Below, one piece after another: positions 27,008 through 35,986 of a stretch of DNA of 64,000 bases (positions are counted from its first letter, which is position 1; each line of letters begins with the position of its first letter). A model generated the notes under the pieces. That model was not told the DNA's origin. It did no database searches and worked only from the letters and a program-made list of their open reading frames with translations. The stretch lies in NCBI RefSeq assembly GCF_000737325.1, contig NZ_CP011125.1:558001-622000 (forward strand), in the 5' to 3' direction. The DNA comes from Sandaracinus amylolyticus (GTDB lineage: Bacteria > Myxococcota_A > Polyangia > Polyangiales > Sandaracinaceae). A program made the translations under genes and the position numbers.

Positions 27008-27035
27008 ATGATACAGGCCCGGGTATTGAGGTCAA
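27008..27035 (-). promoter_or_regulatory. Predicted sigma70-type promoter for cassette 1
   Basis: On the minus strand TTGACC (complement of 27030-27035), 16 bases, then TATCAT (complement of 27008-27013). It points toward the TolQ gene starting at 26890. Confidence 0.5.
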
Positions 27036-27266
27036 GAGTGATCTCGATCCGCTTTCCTGGGCGTTTGTGGGGGGGTTCGACACGCGTGCGAGTCGGTCCT
27101 TAGAGGTCGATTTGCACGATTCGGTTCCGTCGAAGATCGATCGCCGTCGAGGTGTCCGCGATGACGGCGCGCACACGGCGCGGCCACCCAGGCACGCCGT
27201 GCGATCGCCCGCCATCCGATCGGCCTGGACGCGTTCGCGAGCCCTTGCGCGCGACGGGCCGATGCG

Positions 27267-27296
27267 TTGACAATCCGAGCCCAGCTACAGTAGCTT
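27267..27296 (+). promoter_or_regulatory. Predicted sigma70-type promoter for cassette 2
   Basis: TTGACA at 27267-27272, 18 bases, then TAGCTT at 27291-27296. The -35 is perfect and the -10 weak. It faces the TolQ gene at 27446. Confidence 0.4.
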
Positions 27297-27445
27297 CGCG
27301 CGGCGTTCGTAGAGTCGCGCGATCGATCCTCTCCGACCACGCACCTCGCTGCGCGCTCATCTGGGAAGTGGCGAACAGCGAGCGCTAGCCGCGCTGCCTG
27401 ACGACTAGGAAGAACAGCGCAAGGAAGCTCAAGGAGCCCCGCAAG

Positions 27446-28069
27446 ATGGAAGCTATCTGGCATGCCCTCCGTGATGGCGCGCCGTTCTCGTTCATCAACG
27501 TCGCCGTCCTCGCCATCGTGCTGGCGATCATCGCGGAGCGCTTCGTCTACATCCTGACGAAGTACCGCGTGAACTCGCGCGAGTTCATGGCGCAGATCCG
27601 GAAGCTGGTGCAGGCCGGGAACATCGATCGCGCGATCAAGCTCTGCGAGGCGGCGCCGCTGCCGCTGCTGCAGGTCGTGAAGGCGGGCCTCACGCAGGTG
27701 AACCGCGGTGACGAAGCGGTCATCGCGTCGATGGAAGAGCGCTGGGCCGAGCTCCACCCCGAGCTCGAGAAGCGCATCGGCGCGCTGTGGACGCTCGCGA
27801 ACATCGCGACGCTCGTCGGTCTGCTCGGAACCATCTCGGGCCTCATCCGCGCGTTCGGCGCGCTCGGCTCGGCGGCTCCGGCGCAGCGCGCGGCGCTCCT
27901 CGCGGCCGGTATCTCCGAGGCCATGTGGAACACGGCGCTCGGCCTCGGCATCGCCGTCATCTGCATGACGTTCCACCTCTTCCTCCACAGCCAGGCGAAG
28001 AAGATCAAGCAGGACATGGAGCTCTCGACGATGAAGCTCGAGAACCTGCTGATGCAGAAGGGCCGCTGA
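27446..28069 (+). CDS. MotA/TolQ/ExbB-family proton-channel protein (cassette 2)
   Basis: The 207-residue protein has the three-span TolQ layout: an N-terminal helix at FSFINVAVLAIVLAIIAERF, and two later spans including LANIATLVGLLGTISGLIRAF (channel signature GLLGTISGLI) and LGLGIAVICMTFHLFL. AAGISEAMWNTALGLG is the usual conserved stretch. AAGGAG precedes the ATG. It heads a plus-strand cassette with two TolR genes and is a clear paralogue of the divergent TolQ. Confidence 0.9.
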   Translation: MEAIWHALRDGAPFSFINVAVLAIVLAIIAERFVYILTKYRVNSREFMAQIRKLVQAGNIDRAIKLCEAAPLPLLQVVKAGLTQVNRGDEAVIASMEERWAELHPELEKRIGALWTLANIATLVGLLGTISGLIRAFGALGSAAPAQRAALLAAGISEAMWNTALGLGIAVICMTFHLFLHSQAKKIKQDMELSTMKLENLLMQKGR

Positions 28070-28103
28070 GGCGCGCCGCTCGCTCCTCCACTGAGGAAAG
28101 CGC

Positions 28104-28661
28104 ATGGAGCTGACGCCGCGCCAGCAGGCTTACGTCCGCAAGCGGACGAAGCACGACGAGCCCGATCCCAGCGAGGTCGCGGGCGAGCTCAACATCGTTC
28201 CGTTCCTCGACATCGTCGTGAACCTGATCCTCTTCCTGCTCGCGACGTCGGCGCAGGTGATGATCGTCGCCGAGCTCGACGCGCACCTGCCGTCGCTCTC
28301 GCGCGGTCGTCGCGCATCGAGCTCGACCGAGCAGGGCAGCACGCTGAACCTCAGCGTCACGATCGCGGAGAACGGCATCATCGTCTCGGGCTCGGGCGGC
28401 AAGCTCGCGCCGGGATGCACGCAGATGCAGTCGGGCCGCGTGATCACCGTGCCGCGCGGCGGAGACGGGACGTACAACTGGCGCGCGCTCACGGAGTGCG
28501 TCGCGCGGGTGCACTCGCAGTTCCCCGACGAGAACCAGGTGATCCTCAGCGCGGATCCGAGCATCGAGTACGAGCACATCATCCAGGCGATGGATGCGGT
28601 GCGCGCGCAGGGCACGGACCCGCTGTTCCCGAACGTGATGCTCTCCGCGGGCGTCAGGTGA
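28104..28661 (+). CDS. ExbD/TolR-family proton-channel protein (cassette 2, first copy)
   Basis: The 185-residue protein has a charged cytoplasmic start (MELTPRQQAYVRKRTKHDE), then a membrane helix with the essential Asp in NIVPFLDIVVNLILFLLA. The periplasmic domain contains two Cys (SGGKLAPGCTQ and LTECVARVH) and ends in a TolR-type QVILSADPSIEYEHIIQAMD. It is 34 bases after TolQ and 5 bases before the next TolR, so all three are one operon. Confidence 0.88.
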   Translation: MELTPRQQAYVRKRTKHDEPDPSEVAGELNIVPFLDIVVNLILFLLATSAQVMIVAELDAHLPSLSRGRRASSSTEQGSTLNLSVTIAENGIIVSGSGGKLAPGCTQMQSGRVITVPRGGDGTYNWRALTECVARVHSQFPDENQVILSADPSIEYEHIIQAMDAVRAQGTDPLFPNVMLSAGVR

Positions 28662-28666
28662 TCTGA

Positions 28667-29269
28667 ATGGCCTCCGAATCGAACACGCCCAGCGGCGGGC
28701 ACGGCGAGAAGGCCACGATGGCCCAGGTGAAGGGCCTCGTGCGGCGCAAGCTGCGCAAGGTCCCGCCGCACGAAGAGCAGAGCCTGAACATCTATCCGAT
28801 GATGGACATCATGACCATCATCCTGGTGTTCATGATCATGCAGGTCGCGAACGAGACCGCGAACATCTCGCAGAGCGACGAGCTCCAGCTGCCGTGGACG
28901 ACGTCGACCGAGCAGCTCACGGAAGCGCTCGCGATCCAGATCTCGCGCACCGAGGTGATCGTCGACGGTCGTCCGGTGGTGCAGCTCCGCAACGGCACGG
29001 TCGATCCGAGCCAGAAGCAGGGCGGCGCGAACGGCTTCCTGATCACCCCGCTGCTCAACGAGATGCAGCAGCACCGCGATCGCCTGAAGCTGATCGCGCA
29101 GCGCAACCCGCGCCGTCCGTTCACGGGCGAGGTGCAGATCATCGCGGATCGCCGGACGCCGTTCCGGACGCTGAGCGAGATCATCTACACGATCGGTCAG
29201 GCCGAGTTCGCGCACATGCACTTCGTCGCCCTCGAGGAGTCGCAGGGCGGTGGCGGCGGCGGGCACTGA
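28667..29269 (+). CDS. ExbD/TolR-family proton-channel protein (cassette 2, second copy)
   Basis: The 200-residue protein has a membrane helix with Asp in YPMMDIMTIILVFMIM and a periplasmic domain with FTGEVQIIADRRTPFRTLSE, the TolR fold. It ends with a run of glycines (SQGGGGGGH). It completes the TolQ-TolR-TolR operon and is followed 25 bases later by a strong terminator. Confidence 0.88.
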   Translation: MASESNTPSGGHGEKATMAQVKGLVRRKLRKVPPHEEQSLNIYPMMDIMTIILVFMIMQVANETANISQSDELQLPWTTSTEQLTEALAIQISRTEVIVDGRPVVQLRNGTVDPSQKQGGANGFLITPLLNEMQQHRDRLKLIAQRNPRRPFTGEVQIIADRRTPFRTLSEIIYTIGQAEFAHMHFVALEESQGGGGGGH

Positions 29270-29294
29270 GCGATCGAGCGAGTGAGCGAAGCGG

Positions 29295-29322
29295 AGGCCG
29301 GTGCGAGCGATCGCACCGGCCT
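29295..29322. terminator. Bidirectional intrinsic terminator
   Basis: A perfect 12-bp stem (AGGCCGGTGCGA / TCGCACCGGCCT) with a GCGA tetraloop, followed by TCTGCGTTTC. It lies between the TolR gene (ending 29269) and the convergent lipoprotein gene (ending 29331). Confidence 0.7.
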
Positions 29323-29330
29323 TCTGCGTT

Positions 29331-29801
29331 TCAGCGTGCGTCGACGTGCACGAAGACGCTCATCACGACGCGCTCGTCGGTCGGATCGGGGTCGGGCTGC
29401 ACGTCCGAGCCGATCACGTGAGCAGGCAGGCGCGCGCTCGCGGCGCGTCGTGCGATGCAGGCGTCGAGCGTCCCTTCGGTGTCGACGATCACGCCCGCCG
29501 CATCCGCGAGGGGGCGCACGTCGACGATCGCGCCGCGCGCAGGGACGAGGATCGCGCTGGTGCGCACGGCGCTCGGCAAGGACGCGACGCCGAGCTCGTC
29601 GGCGCAGGCGCAGACGGCGTGTGCGATCACGGGCGCGCTCTCGTCGTGCAGCGTGCGGACGAGCGCGGCGGACAAGACGCCACCCGGTGCGGCCGGGGCG
29701 ACCGAGCACTGGCGCGCAGCGGGAGACGCGGGCGTCGGCGGCGGCACGCTCGCGCACGCCGAGGCGGCGAGCGCGACGAACCATCCTGCGTATGGGCGCA
29801 T
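29331..29801 (-). CDS. Small lipoprotein of unknown function
   Basis: The 156-residue product starts MRPYAGWFVALAASACASV, a lipoprotein signal with the lipid-bearing Cys in ASAC. A Pro/Ala linker follows, then a domain with three Cys (QCSVAP, VCACADE) and a C-terminal strand pattern (ERVVMSVFVHVDAR). The ATG at 29801 directly precedes the signal; the longer frame is rejected. It lies 38 bases downstream of the zinc-ribbon kinase gene on the same strand and may be co-transcribed. I do not recognise the family. Confidence 0.7.
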   Translation of the reverse strand: MRPYAGWFVALAASACASVPPPTPASPAARQCSVAPAAPGGVLSAALVRTLHDESAPVIAHAVCACADELGVASLPSAVRTSAILVPARGAIVDVRPLADAAGVIVDTEGTLDACIARRAASARLPAHVIGSDVQPDPDPTDERVVMSVFVHVDAR

Positions 29802-29839
29802 GGGCGCGTCGACCACGACGGCGCGCCGAGGTTCCGCGG

Positions 29840-32713
29840 CTACAAGCGCGCGAGCTGGGCGCGGGCGTCGGCGTTGCGCGGGTCGATGCGCAGGGCCTGC
29901 TCGAACGACTGGCGGGCGCGGGCGCGATCGCCGGCGGCCGCGAGCGCACGGCCGAGCCCGACGTGGTAGCGCGCGTTGCGCGGCTCGATCGAGACCGCCT
30001 GGCGATACGCCTGCACCGCGCCCGACGTGTTGCCGGACTGCATGCGCGCGGCGCCGAGGCCGGACCACACGCTCGCGTCGCGCGGGCGGATGCGGCTGGC
30101 GCGCTCGTAGGCGCGAGCCGCGTCGGCGTAGCGACGCGCCTGGAACGCGCTGCGCGCTTCGGTGCGCAGCTGATCGAAGTCGCCGCCGCCCGCCGACGCG
30201 GTGGTGGCGCCGCGCGAGCCGAACGAGGACGCGATCACCGGGCGCGCGGCGGGCGCTTCGGCGCGGGTCGCGCTCCCACGCGAGCGGCGGCGGTCGCGGC
30301 GCGACGAGCGCGACTCGGGCTCGGGCGTCGGGGCGGCGGGCTCGAGCGCAGGGGCGGGCTCGGCCGCGGGAGGCGGCGCTTCGGGCTCCGCGGCGGGCGT
30401 GGGCTCGGCCGCGGCGACCGCGACGGGCTCGCTGGGGGCCTGCTCGGGCGTCGGCTCGGGGGTAGGCGCGTCGACGGCCGCCGGCGGCTCGGGAGCCGCC
30501 ACGGGCTCGCTGGGGGCCGCGCTGGTGGGCGTCGCGGCGGCGGGCGCGACGACGACGGGCGCCGGCGAGGGCGCTGCGGCGGGCGAGGGCGCTGCGGCGG
30601 GCGCGGACACCGCTGCTTCGGTCTCGCCGCTCGCGAAGAGGTAGCTGCCGAGGAGCCCGGTCGCGCCCGCGATGCCGCAGAACGCGACGAGACCGCCGAC
30701 GACGAGGTACGGCGTGGGCACGCCGCGACGCGGCCCGTGGATCGACGCGAGCTCGCCCGTGGTGAGCGCGGAGACGCTGGCGCTCGGCGGCTCGGCGGCG
30801 GGCGCCACCGGCTCGGGCTCGATCGTGGGGACCGGCGCGACGTCCGGATCGTCGTCGCGGGCCTCGCTCAGCGCTTCGTAGGTGTCGGCCGGCTCGGGCT
30901 CGCCATCGGGGGGCGCCTGGTCGTCGCGACGCGCGTCGCTCTCGGGTGCTGCCTGGCTCGCCGGAGCCGCAGTCTCGGCGGAGCTCGCCGGCTGCCGAGG
31001 GCTCTCCGGGGGCGCTTCGGCGACGGTCGCGACCGGGGGAGGTGCGGCATCGACCGCCGTCGTCGCGGCGTCGACGACCGGGAGGACCGCGCCGTCGCTC
31101 TCGGGCGCTCCGGTCGGCTTGGTGGACGGCTCCTCGATCGGCTTCGCGATCGGTGCCGGCTCGGGCTTCACCAGCGTCGCCGGCGTGGGCGTCTTCGCGG
31201 GCGGCGGCGTGACCTTGGGCGCGCGGATCGGCTCGGGCGCGGGCATCCCCGGCGTCGTGCGCATCGCCGCGCCTGCGGGCGCGACGGGCCGCACCGCGTA
31301 GGGCAGCGGCGGCGTGCTCCGCGGACGCACCGACTTCGTGCCCGGCGCCGGCGGCGGCGCCGAAGGACGCGGTGCGGGGCGCGCCGCGCGCAGATCCGCG
31401 GGCGTCAGCGGCGTCGTGGGATCCGCATCGCGTCGGAACGGCGGCGGCGCGCCGGTGCGCGACGGCTCGGCGCGTGACGCCGAGAGCACCTGCTCGGCGC
31501 GCGCGAGATCCATCGGCGTGAGCTCCTGCGTGCGATCGGCGCTCTTCGCGAGCACGCGCTCCGCCTGCGCGAGGTCGAGCGGCGTGAGCTCCTGCGTCGG
31601 CTCCGCGCCGTTCACGAGCACGCGCTCGGCCTTCGCGAGATCGAGCGAGGTCAGCTCCTGCGTGCGATCGCTATTGGGCTTCGGCAGCGCGATGCCCACC
31701 AGGGTCTGCTTGCGCGTCGGCGGGCGCAGCGTGCCGCTGCCCTTGCCGGTCGGCGCCGCGCTCAGGTGCTCGCCGATCGCGAACTCCGCGGTCGCCTCGC
31801 GCTTGGCGCTCGCCGCGTCCTGCGGGAGGAACGGCTCGAGCGTGCGCCGCACCTGCTGCGCCGAGAACGGCCGGTCGCGCGGCTCCTTGAGCAGCAGCTG
31901 GCCGATCAGCGCCGCGACGCCCGACGGCAGCGACACCGCGAGCTGCGGCGCGCTGTGCGAGCGCTGCGCCTCGAGCACGTGCTCCGTGCTGCCGCGGAAG
32001 ACGGGCGTGCCCGTCAGCATCTCGTGGATGACGCAGCCCAGTGAGTAGAGGTCGCTGCGGAAGCTGACGAGCTTGCCTGCGACGTGCTCCGGCGAGACGT
32101 AGCCGGGCTTGCCCGTGACCTCGCCCGCGCCCGCGATGCGCATCGCGATGCCCGCGTCGATCACCGCGACCTTCGGCACGCCGCTCGGCTGCGCTTGCAC
32201 CAGCACGTGCGCGGGCGAGAGATCGCGCATCAGCAATCCCGCGCGGTGGAGATCGTCGAGCGCGCCCGCGATCTGCGCCGCGACGGCGAGCGCCTCGGGC
32301 ACCGTCAGCGCGCCCGAGCGCGCGAGGCGCACCGAGAGCGAGACGCCGTCGATCCACTCGCGGAAGAGCCAGATGAGCGAGTCGGCTTCGCCCGTCGCGA
32401 GCGGCGGGACGAGCGCGGGGTGCGTGAGCGTCGCCTGCTTCACGAGCTCGCGCTTGAGGCGGCTGCGCTCGGAGACGGTCCACGCGGTCGCGCCGCGCAG
32501 GAGCTTGAGGAGACCGCGGCGTCCGGTCTGCTTGTCGTCGGCGAGATAGAGCGTGCCCGAGTCGCCGTCGGCGAACGGCTCGACCACCTGGAAGCGCGCC
32601 GCGACGGCGGGCGGGATGGGATGCGGCTCGCGCGAGAGAGGCGTCTGCCCATCGCGCGGGCAGACCGCCTCGCCCTTCGCGAGGACGATCCGGCAGAGCG
32701 GGCAGACGAGCAT
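29840..32713 (-). CDS. Degenerate Ser/Thr kinase with zinc ribbon, repeats, membrane helix and TPR tail
   Basis: The 957-residue protein starts with a zinc ribbon (CPLC, then CPRDG). A kinase fold follows (about 40-300): GLLKLL supplies the lysine, but the catalytic loop reads MRDLSPAHVL (His for the usual metal-binding Asn) and DFG is replaced by IDAG. It may be inactive or atypical. At about 350-410 are three copies of a TQELTPLDLAxAERVL-type repeat. A long Pro/Ala/Glu region, a membrane helix (about 667-690) and another Pro/Ala stretch lead to a C-terminal TPR block (about 850-957, e.g. NARYHVGLGRALAAAGDRAR). I chose the ATG at 32713 because it begins the zinc ribbon. Confidence 0.85.
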   Translation of the reverse strand: MLVCPLCRIVLAKGEAVCPRDGQTPLSREPHPIPPAVAARFQVVEPFADGDSGTLYLADDKQTGRRGLLKLLRGATAWTVSERSRLKRELVKQATLTHPALVPPLATGEADSLIWLFREWIDGVSLSVRLARSGALTVPEALAVAAQIAGALDDLHRAGLLMRDLSPAHVLVQAQPSGVPKVAVIDAGIAMRIAGAGEVTGKPGYVSPEHVAGKLVSFRSDLYSLGCVIHEMLTGTPVFRGSTEHVLEAQRSHSAPQLAVSLPSGVAALIGQLLLKEPRDRPFSAQQVRRTLEPFLPQDAASAKREATAEFAIGEHLSAAPTGKGSGTLRPPTRKQTLVGIALPKPNSDRTQELTSLDLAKAERVLVNGAEPTQELTPLDLAQAERVLAKSADRTQELTPMDLARAEQVLSASRAEPSRTGAPPPFRRDADPTTPLTPADLRAARPAPRPSAPPPAPGTKSVRPRSTPPLPYAVRPVAPAGAAMRTTPGMPAPEPIRAPKVTPPPAKTPTPATLVKPEPAPIAKPIEEPSTKPTGAPESDGAVLPVVDAATTAVDAAPPPVATVAEAPPESPRQPASSAETAAPASQAAPESDARRDDQAPPDGEPEPADTYEALSEARDDDPDVAPVPTIEPEPVAPAAEPPSASVSALTTGELASIHGPRRGVPTPYLVVGGLVAFCGIAGATGLLGSYLFASGETEAAVSAPAAAPSPAAAPSPAPVVVAPAAATPTSAAPSEPVAAPEPPAAVDAPTPEPTPEQAPSEPVAVAAAEPTPAAEPEAPPPAAEPAPALEPAAPTPEPESRSSRRDRRRSRGSATRAEAPAARPVIASSFGSRGATTASAGGGDFDQLRTEARSAFQARRYADAARAYERASRIRPRDASVWSGLGAARMQSGNTSGAVQAYRQAVSIEPRNARYHVGLGRALAAAGDRARARQSFEQALRIDPRNADARAQLARL

Positions 32714-32932
32714 GGTAGCCAGGACGAGACTACGGGGCACACCACGGGAGATCAACGATTCGCGCGGTGCTGCGCGCGACGCGCGCACGGTGGGCGCGCG
32801 CACGGAAATCGATCACAGGCGCCCAGGCTGACGGCCGCCACCCCACCGCCCGCCGTTCCGCCACGTGAGCCCTCGAAACCCGTTGTGATCGTGGCTCCGA
32901 GGGCCGGCACCGAGCGTGAAGAGAGGCGCTGC

Positions 32933-34474
32933 ATGCTCTCGCGCGTCCACGCTGGTTGCCTCGTCGGCATCGAGGCTCGCCCCGTCGAGGTCGAGGTCCA
33001 CCTCGGGAAGGGGCTCCCCGGGTTCGACCTCGTCGGTCTGCCCGAGGCCGCGGTCCGCGAGAGCCGGGTGCGGGTGCGCGCTGCGTTGGCGACGAGCGGG
33101 TTCGAGCTGCCGCCGCGTCACGTCGTGCTGAACCTCGCGCCTGCCGATCTGCGCAAGCGGGGTGCGAGCTTCGACCTCGCGATCGCGATCGCGGTGCTGA
33201 GCGCGAGCGGGCTCTGCGCGCCGAACCTGCTCGACGAGACGCTGATGGTCGGCGAACTCTCGCTCGCCGGCGAGCTGCGCATGGTGCGCGGCGTGTTGCC
33301 GCTGCTGCAGCTCGCGCGAGCGCGCGGCCTGTCGCGCGCGATCATCCCCGCAGGGCACGCGGCCGAGGCGCGGCTGGTCCGCGGGCTCGAGGTGCGCGCC
33401 GCACGATCGCTCGGCGACGTCGTCGCGTTCCTCGGTGCGACGGGCGATCTGCCGCGCGTCGATGCGTCGCCCGCGCCGCGCGCGGTGCGGGATCCCGACG
33501 AGCCCGATCTCGCGGAAGTGCGCGGTCAGGACGGAGCGCGTCGCGCGCTCGAGATCGCGGCGGCGGGCCATCACGACGTGCTGCTCATCGGACCGCCGGG
33601 CGCGGGCAAGACGATGCTCGCGCGTCGTCTGCCCGGACTTCTTCCTCCGCCCGACGACGACGAGCGCGCGGAGATCGCGACGATCGCGAGCGCGGCGGGG
33701 CTCGACGGATTCGACGGAGGCGCGCGCCGTCCGTTCCGCGCGCCGCACCACACCGCGAGCGCCGCCGCGCTGATCGGCGGCGGCGATCCGGTGCGCCCCG
33801 GCGAGGTCACGCTCGGGCACGCAGGCGTGCTCTTCCTGGACGAGCTGCCGGAGTTCGCGCGGCCCGCGATCGAGTCGCTGCGCACGACGATGGAGTCGGG
33901 CGTCGCGGTGGTGGCGCGCGCGAGAGAGCGCGTGAGCATGCCGGCGCGCCCGCTCGTGGTCGCGGCGATGAACCCGTGCCCGTGTGGCTTCTCGGGCGAG
34001 CCCACGCGCCTCTGCTCGTGCACGCCGAGCCGCGTGGAGCAGTACCGCGCGCGTGTGAGCGGGCCGCTGCTCGATCGCTTCGATCTGCACGTCGCGCTGC
34101 CGCCGGTGAAGCTCGCCGAGCTCGGTGACGCGGCGCCCTCCGAGTCGAGCGCGGCCGTGCGAGCGCGGGTGATCGCAGCGCGCGAGCGCGCCATCGCGAG
34201 CGGCGACGTCATCGGCGTGAAGACGGCGAACCCGTCGCGCTCGCTCGAGCGCGATCTCGCGTCGCTGTCGCCCGACGCGCGCACGCTGCTCGATCTCGCG
34301 GGTGAGCGCCTCGGCCTCAGCATGCGCGGCTTCTCGCGCGCGCTGCGCGTGGCGCGGACGATCGCGCACCTCGCGGCGGCGGGGCGCGTCGAAGCGCCGC
34401 ACGTCGCGGAGGCGCTGCAGTACCGGCTGCTCGATCGGCGCGTCTCGGGCGCGCCGGCCGTGCGCGCCGGCTGA
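32933..34474 (+). CDS. comM: ComM/YifB family AAA+ ATPase (Mg-chelatase-like)
   Basis: The 513-residue protein has the ComM N-terminal domain (GLPGFDLVGLPEAAVRES), Walker A GPPGAGKTM at about 220-228, PFRAPHHTASAAALIGGG, Walker B LFLDELPEF, and the C-terminal Cys motif NPCPCG with CSC. ComM is a helicase that promotes branch migration when natural-transformation DNA is integrated. The ATG at 32933 starts the conserved domain. recA lies 57 bases downstream on the same strand, a fitting partner. A hairpin lies between them. Confidence 0.92.
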   Translation: MLSRVHAGCLVGIEARPVEVEVHLGKGLPGFDLVGLPEAAVRESRVRVRAALATSGFELPPRHVVLNLAPADLRKRGASFDLAIAIAVLSASGLCAPNLLDETLMVGELSLAGELRMVRGVLPLLQLARARGLSRAIIPAGHAAEARLVRGLEVRAARSLGDVVAFLGATGDLPRVDASPAPRAVRDPDEPDLAEVRGQDGARRALEIAAAGHHDVLLIGPPGAGKTMLARRLPGLLPPPDDDERAEIATIASAAGLDGFDGGARRPFRAPHHTASAAALIGGGDPVRPGEVTLGHAGVLFLDELPEFARPAIESLRTTMESGVAVVARARERVSMPARPLVVAAMNPCPCGFSGEPTRLCSCTPSRVEQYRARVSGPLLDRFDLHVALPPVKLAELGDAAPSESSAAVRARVIAARERAIASGDVIGVKTANPSRSLERDLASLSPDARTLLDLAGERLGLSMRGFSRALRVARTIAHLAAAGRVEAPHVAEALQYRLLDRRVSGAPAVRAG

Positions 34475-34478
34475 CTCT

Positions 34479-34511
34479 CGCGAGCGAATCGTCGCTCGCG
34501 TGTTCGTGAAC
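34479..34511. promoter_or_regulatory. Hairpin and palindrome between comM and recA
   Basis: A perfect 9-bp stem (CGCGAGCGA at 34479-34487, loop ATCG, TCGCTCGCG) is followed at once by the 10-bp palindrome GTTCGTGAAC (34502-34511), 20 bases before the recA ATG. The first may terminate comM. The second could be an operator for recA, but it does not match a LexA box I can name with confidence. Confidence 0.4.
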
Positions 34512-34531
34512 GGAAGAAGAGGAGAAGAGAG

Positions 34532-35572
34532 ATGACGTCGATGAAGGAGAAGCTGAAGGCGGTGCAGCAGGCGGTCAGCGCCATCGAGAAGCAGTTCGGC
34601 AAGGGCGCGATCATGGCGCTCGGCGAGCCGCGCAACATCGAGCCCGTCGCGGTGATCCCGACCGGCGCGCCATCGCTGGACGCGGCGCTCGGTTGTGGTG
34701 GGTACCCGCGTGGTCGCGTGATCGAGGTCTACGGTCCCGAGGCGAGCGGCAAGACCACGCTCACGCTCCACGCGATCGCCGAGTGCCAGCGCGCAGGCGG
34801 CATCGCGGCGTTCGTCGACGCCGAGCACGCGCTCGATCTGCGCTACGCGGCGGCGCTCGGCGTGCAGACCGAGAACCTGCTGGTCTCGCAGCCGGACAAC
34901 GGCGAGCAGGCGCTCGAGATCGCCGAGACGCTGGTGCGCAGCGGCGCGGTCGATCTCGTGGTCGTCGACTCGGTCGCTGCGCTCGTGCCCAAGGCGGAGA
35001 TCGAGGGCGAGATGGGCGATCAGCACGTCGGGCTGCAGGCGCGCCTGATGAGCCAGGCGCTCCGCAAGCTCACCGGCATCACGCACCGCACCGGCGCGAC
35101 GATCATGTTCATCAACCAGCTGCGCATGAAGATCGGCGTGACCTTCGGCTCGCCCGAGACGACCACCGGCGGCAACGCGCTCAAGTACTACGCGAGCGTG
35201 CGCCTCGACGTGCGGCGCATCGGTCAGGTCAAGGTCGGCGAGGAGATCACGGGCCACCGCACGAAGGTGAAGGTCGTGAAGAACAAGCTCGCGCCGCCGT
35301 TCCAGCTCGCCGAGTTCGACATCCGCTACGGCGTGGGCATCGACGCGACCGCGGACCTGCTCGACCTCGCGGTCACGCACGGCCTCGTCGAGAAGAACGG
35401 CGCGTACTTCTCGTTCGGCGGGCAGAGCCTCGGTCAGGGCCGCGAGAAGGCGCGCATCGCGCTGTGCGAGGACGCGGCGCTGCGCGCGACGATCGCGAAC
35501 GCGGTGCACGCCGCGCTCGCGGGCGCGCCGAAGAGCGCGGGCTCGCCGGAGCTCGAAGAGGCGGTCGCGTGA
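34532..35572 (+). CDS. recA: RecA recombinase
   Basis: The 346-residue protein pairs homologous DNA and triggers LexA cleavage. The N-terminus has KQFGKGAIM. Walker [10 protein letters not shown] is at about 68-76, Walker B is [10 protein letters not shown], and loop L2 is [20 protein letters not shown]. The length is normal. GGAAGAAGAGGAG precedes the ATG. Its stop overlaps a small downstream gene (GTGA). Confidence 0.97.
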   Translation: MTSMKEKLKAVQQAVSAIEKQFGKGAIMALGEPRNIEPVAVIPTGAPSLDAALGCGGYPRGRVIEVYGPEASGKTTLTLHAIAECQRAGGIAAFVDAEHALDLRYAAALGVQTENLLVSQPDNGEQALEIAETLVRSGAVDLVVVDSVAALVPKAEIEGEMGDQHVGLQARLMSQALRKLTGITHRTGATIMFINQLRMKIGVTFGSPETTTGGNALKYYASVRLDVRRIGQVKVGEEITGHRTKVKVVKNKLAPPFQLAEFDIRYGVGIDATADLLDLAVTHGLVEKNGAYFSFGGQSLGQGREKARIALCEDAALRATIANAVHAALAGAPKSAGSPELEEAVA

Positions 35573-35940
35573 CGGCGCGCGTGCGCGCGCTGCCGAAGCG
35601 CGATGTCGCAGGCGAAGCGCTCGTTCACGTGGAGCGCGCGACGCACGCGCTGCACGTCGAGCTGAAGGACGAGCTCGCGCGGGTGGCGGAGCGTCAGCCC
35701 GAGCTCTCGGTGTGGCTCACCACCGCGCTGTGGATGCTCGAGATGGCGGCGAAGGATCTGCGTACCGAGCCCGATCGCGAGCGTCGTCGCGCCGGGGTCG
35801 CGGTCGCGCAGATGCACGCGATGCGGGTGTCGACCGGGCTCGAGCTCGCGTCGGCGATGGGCGTGCTCGACGCCGATCCCGAGGCGTTCGATCTGCGCTT
35901 TGCGTCGATCCTCGCGGAGCTCGAGCGCGCGCGCTCGTGA
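35569..35940 (+). CDS. Small protein translationally coupled to recA
   Basis: The 123-residue product starts with GTG overlapping the recA stop (GTGA). It is mostly helical and charged ([37 protein letters not shown]) with no membrane segment. It is not RecX: the length is near but I see no RecX pattern. Tight coupling suggests a RecA-related role. It ends 11 bases before a bidirectional terminator. Confidence 0.7.
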   Translation: MTARVRALPKRDVAGEALVHVERATHALHVELKDELARVAERQPELSVWLTTALWMLEMAAKDLRTEPDRERRRAGVAVAQMHAMRVSTGLELASAMGVLDADPEAFDLRFASILAELERARS

Positions 35941-35951
35941 GCGCCGAAGGT

Positions 35952-35982
35952 CGGACGTCCGGACTGCGCGTCCGGACGTCCG
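35952..35982. terminator. Bidirectional hairpin terminator
   Basis: A perfect 13-bp stem (CGGACGTCCGGAC and its complement) with loop TGCGC lies between the convergent recA-linked gene (ending 35940) and a lipoprotein gene (ending 35987). Confidence 0.65.
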
Positions 35983-35986
35983 GCGT

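Larger units (their letters stand above)
26891..27445. other. Divergent promoter region between the two motor cassettes
   Basis: This 555-base region has no convincing gene. It contains one good promoter for each direction (27008-27035 minus, 27267-27296 plus), leaving 5' leaders of roughly 110 and 150 bases. Confidence 0.6.

Noticed and set aside
35569..35940. recX
   Set aside because: Position fits, but the sequence shows no RecX-like pattern; it is left as unknown.
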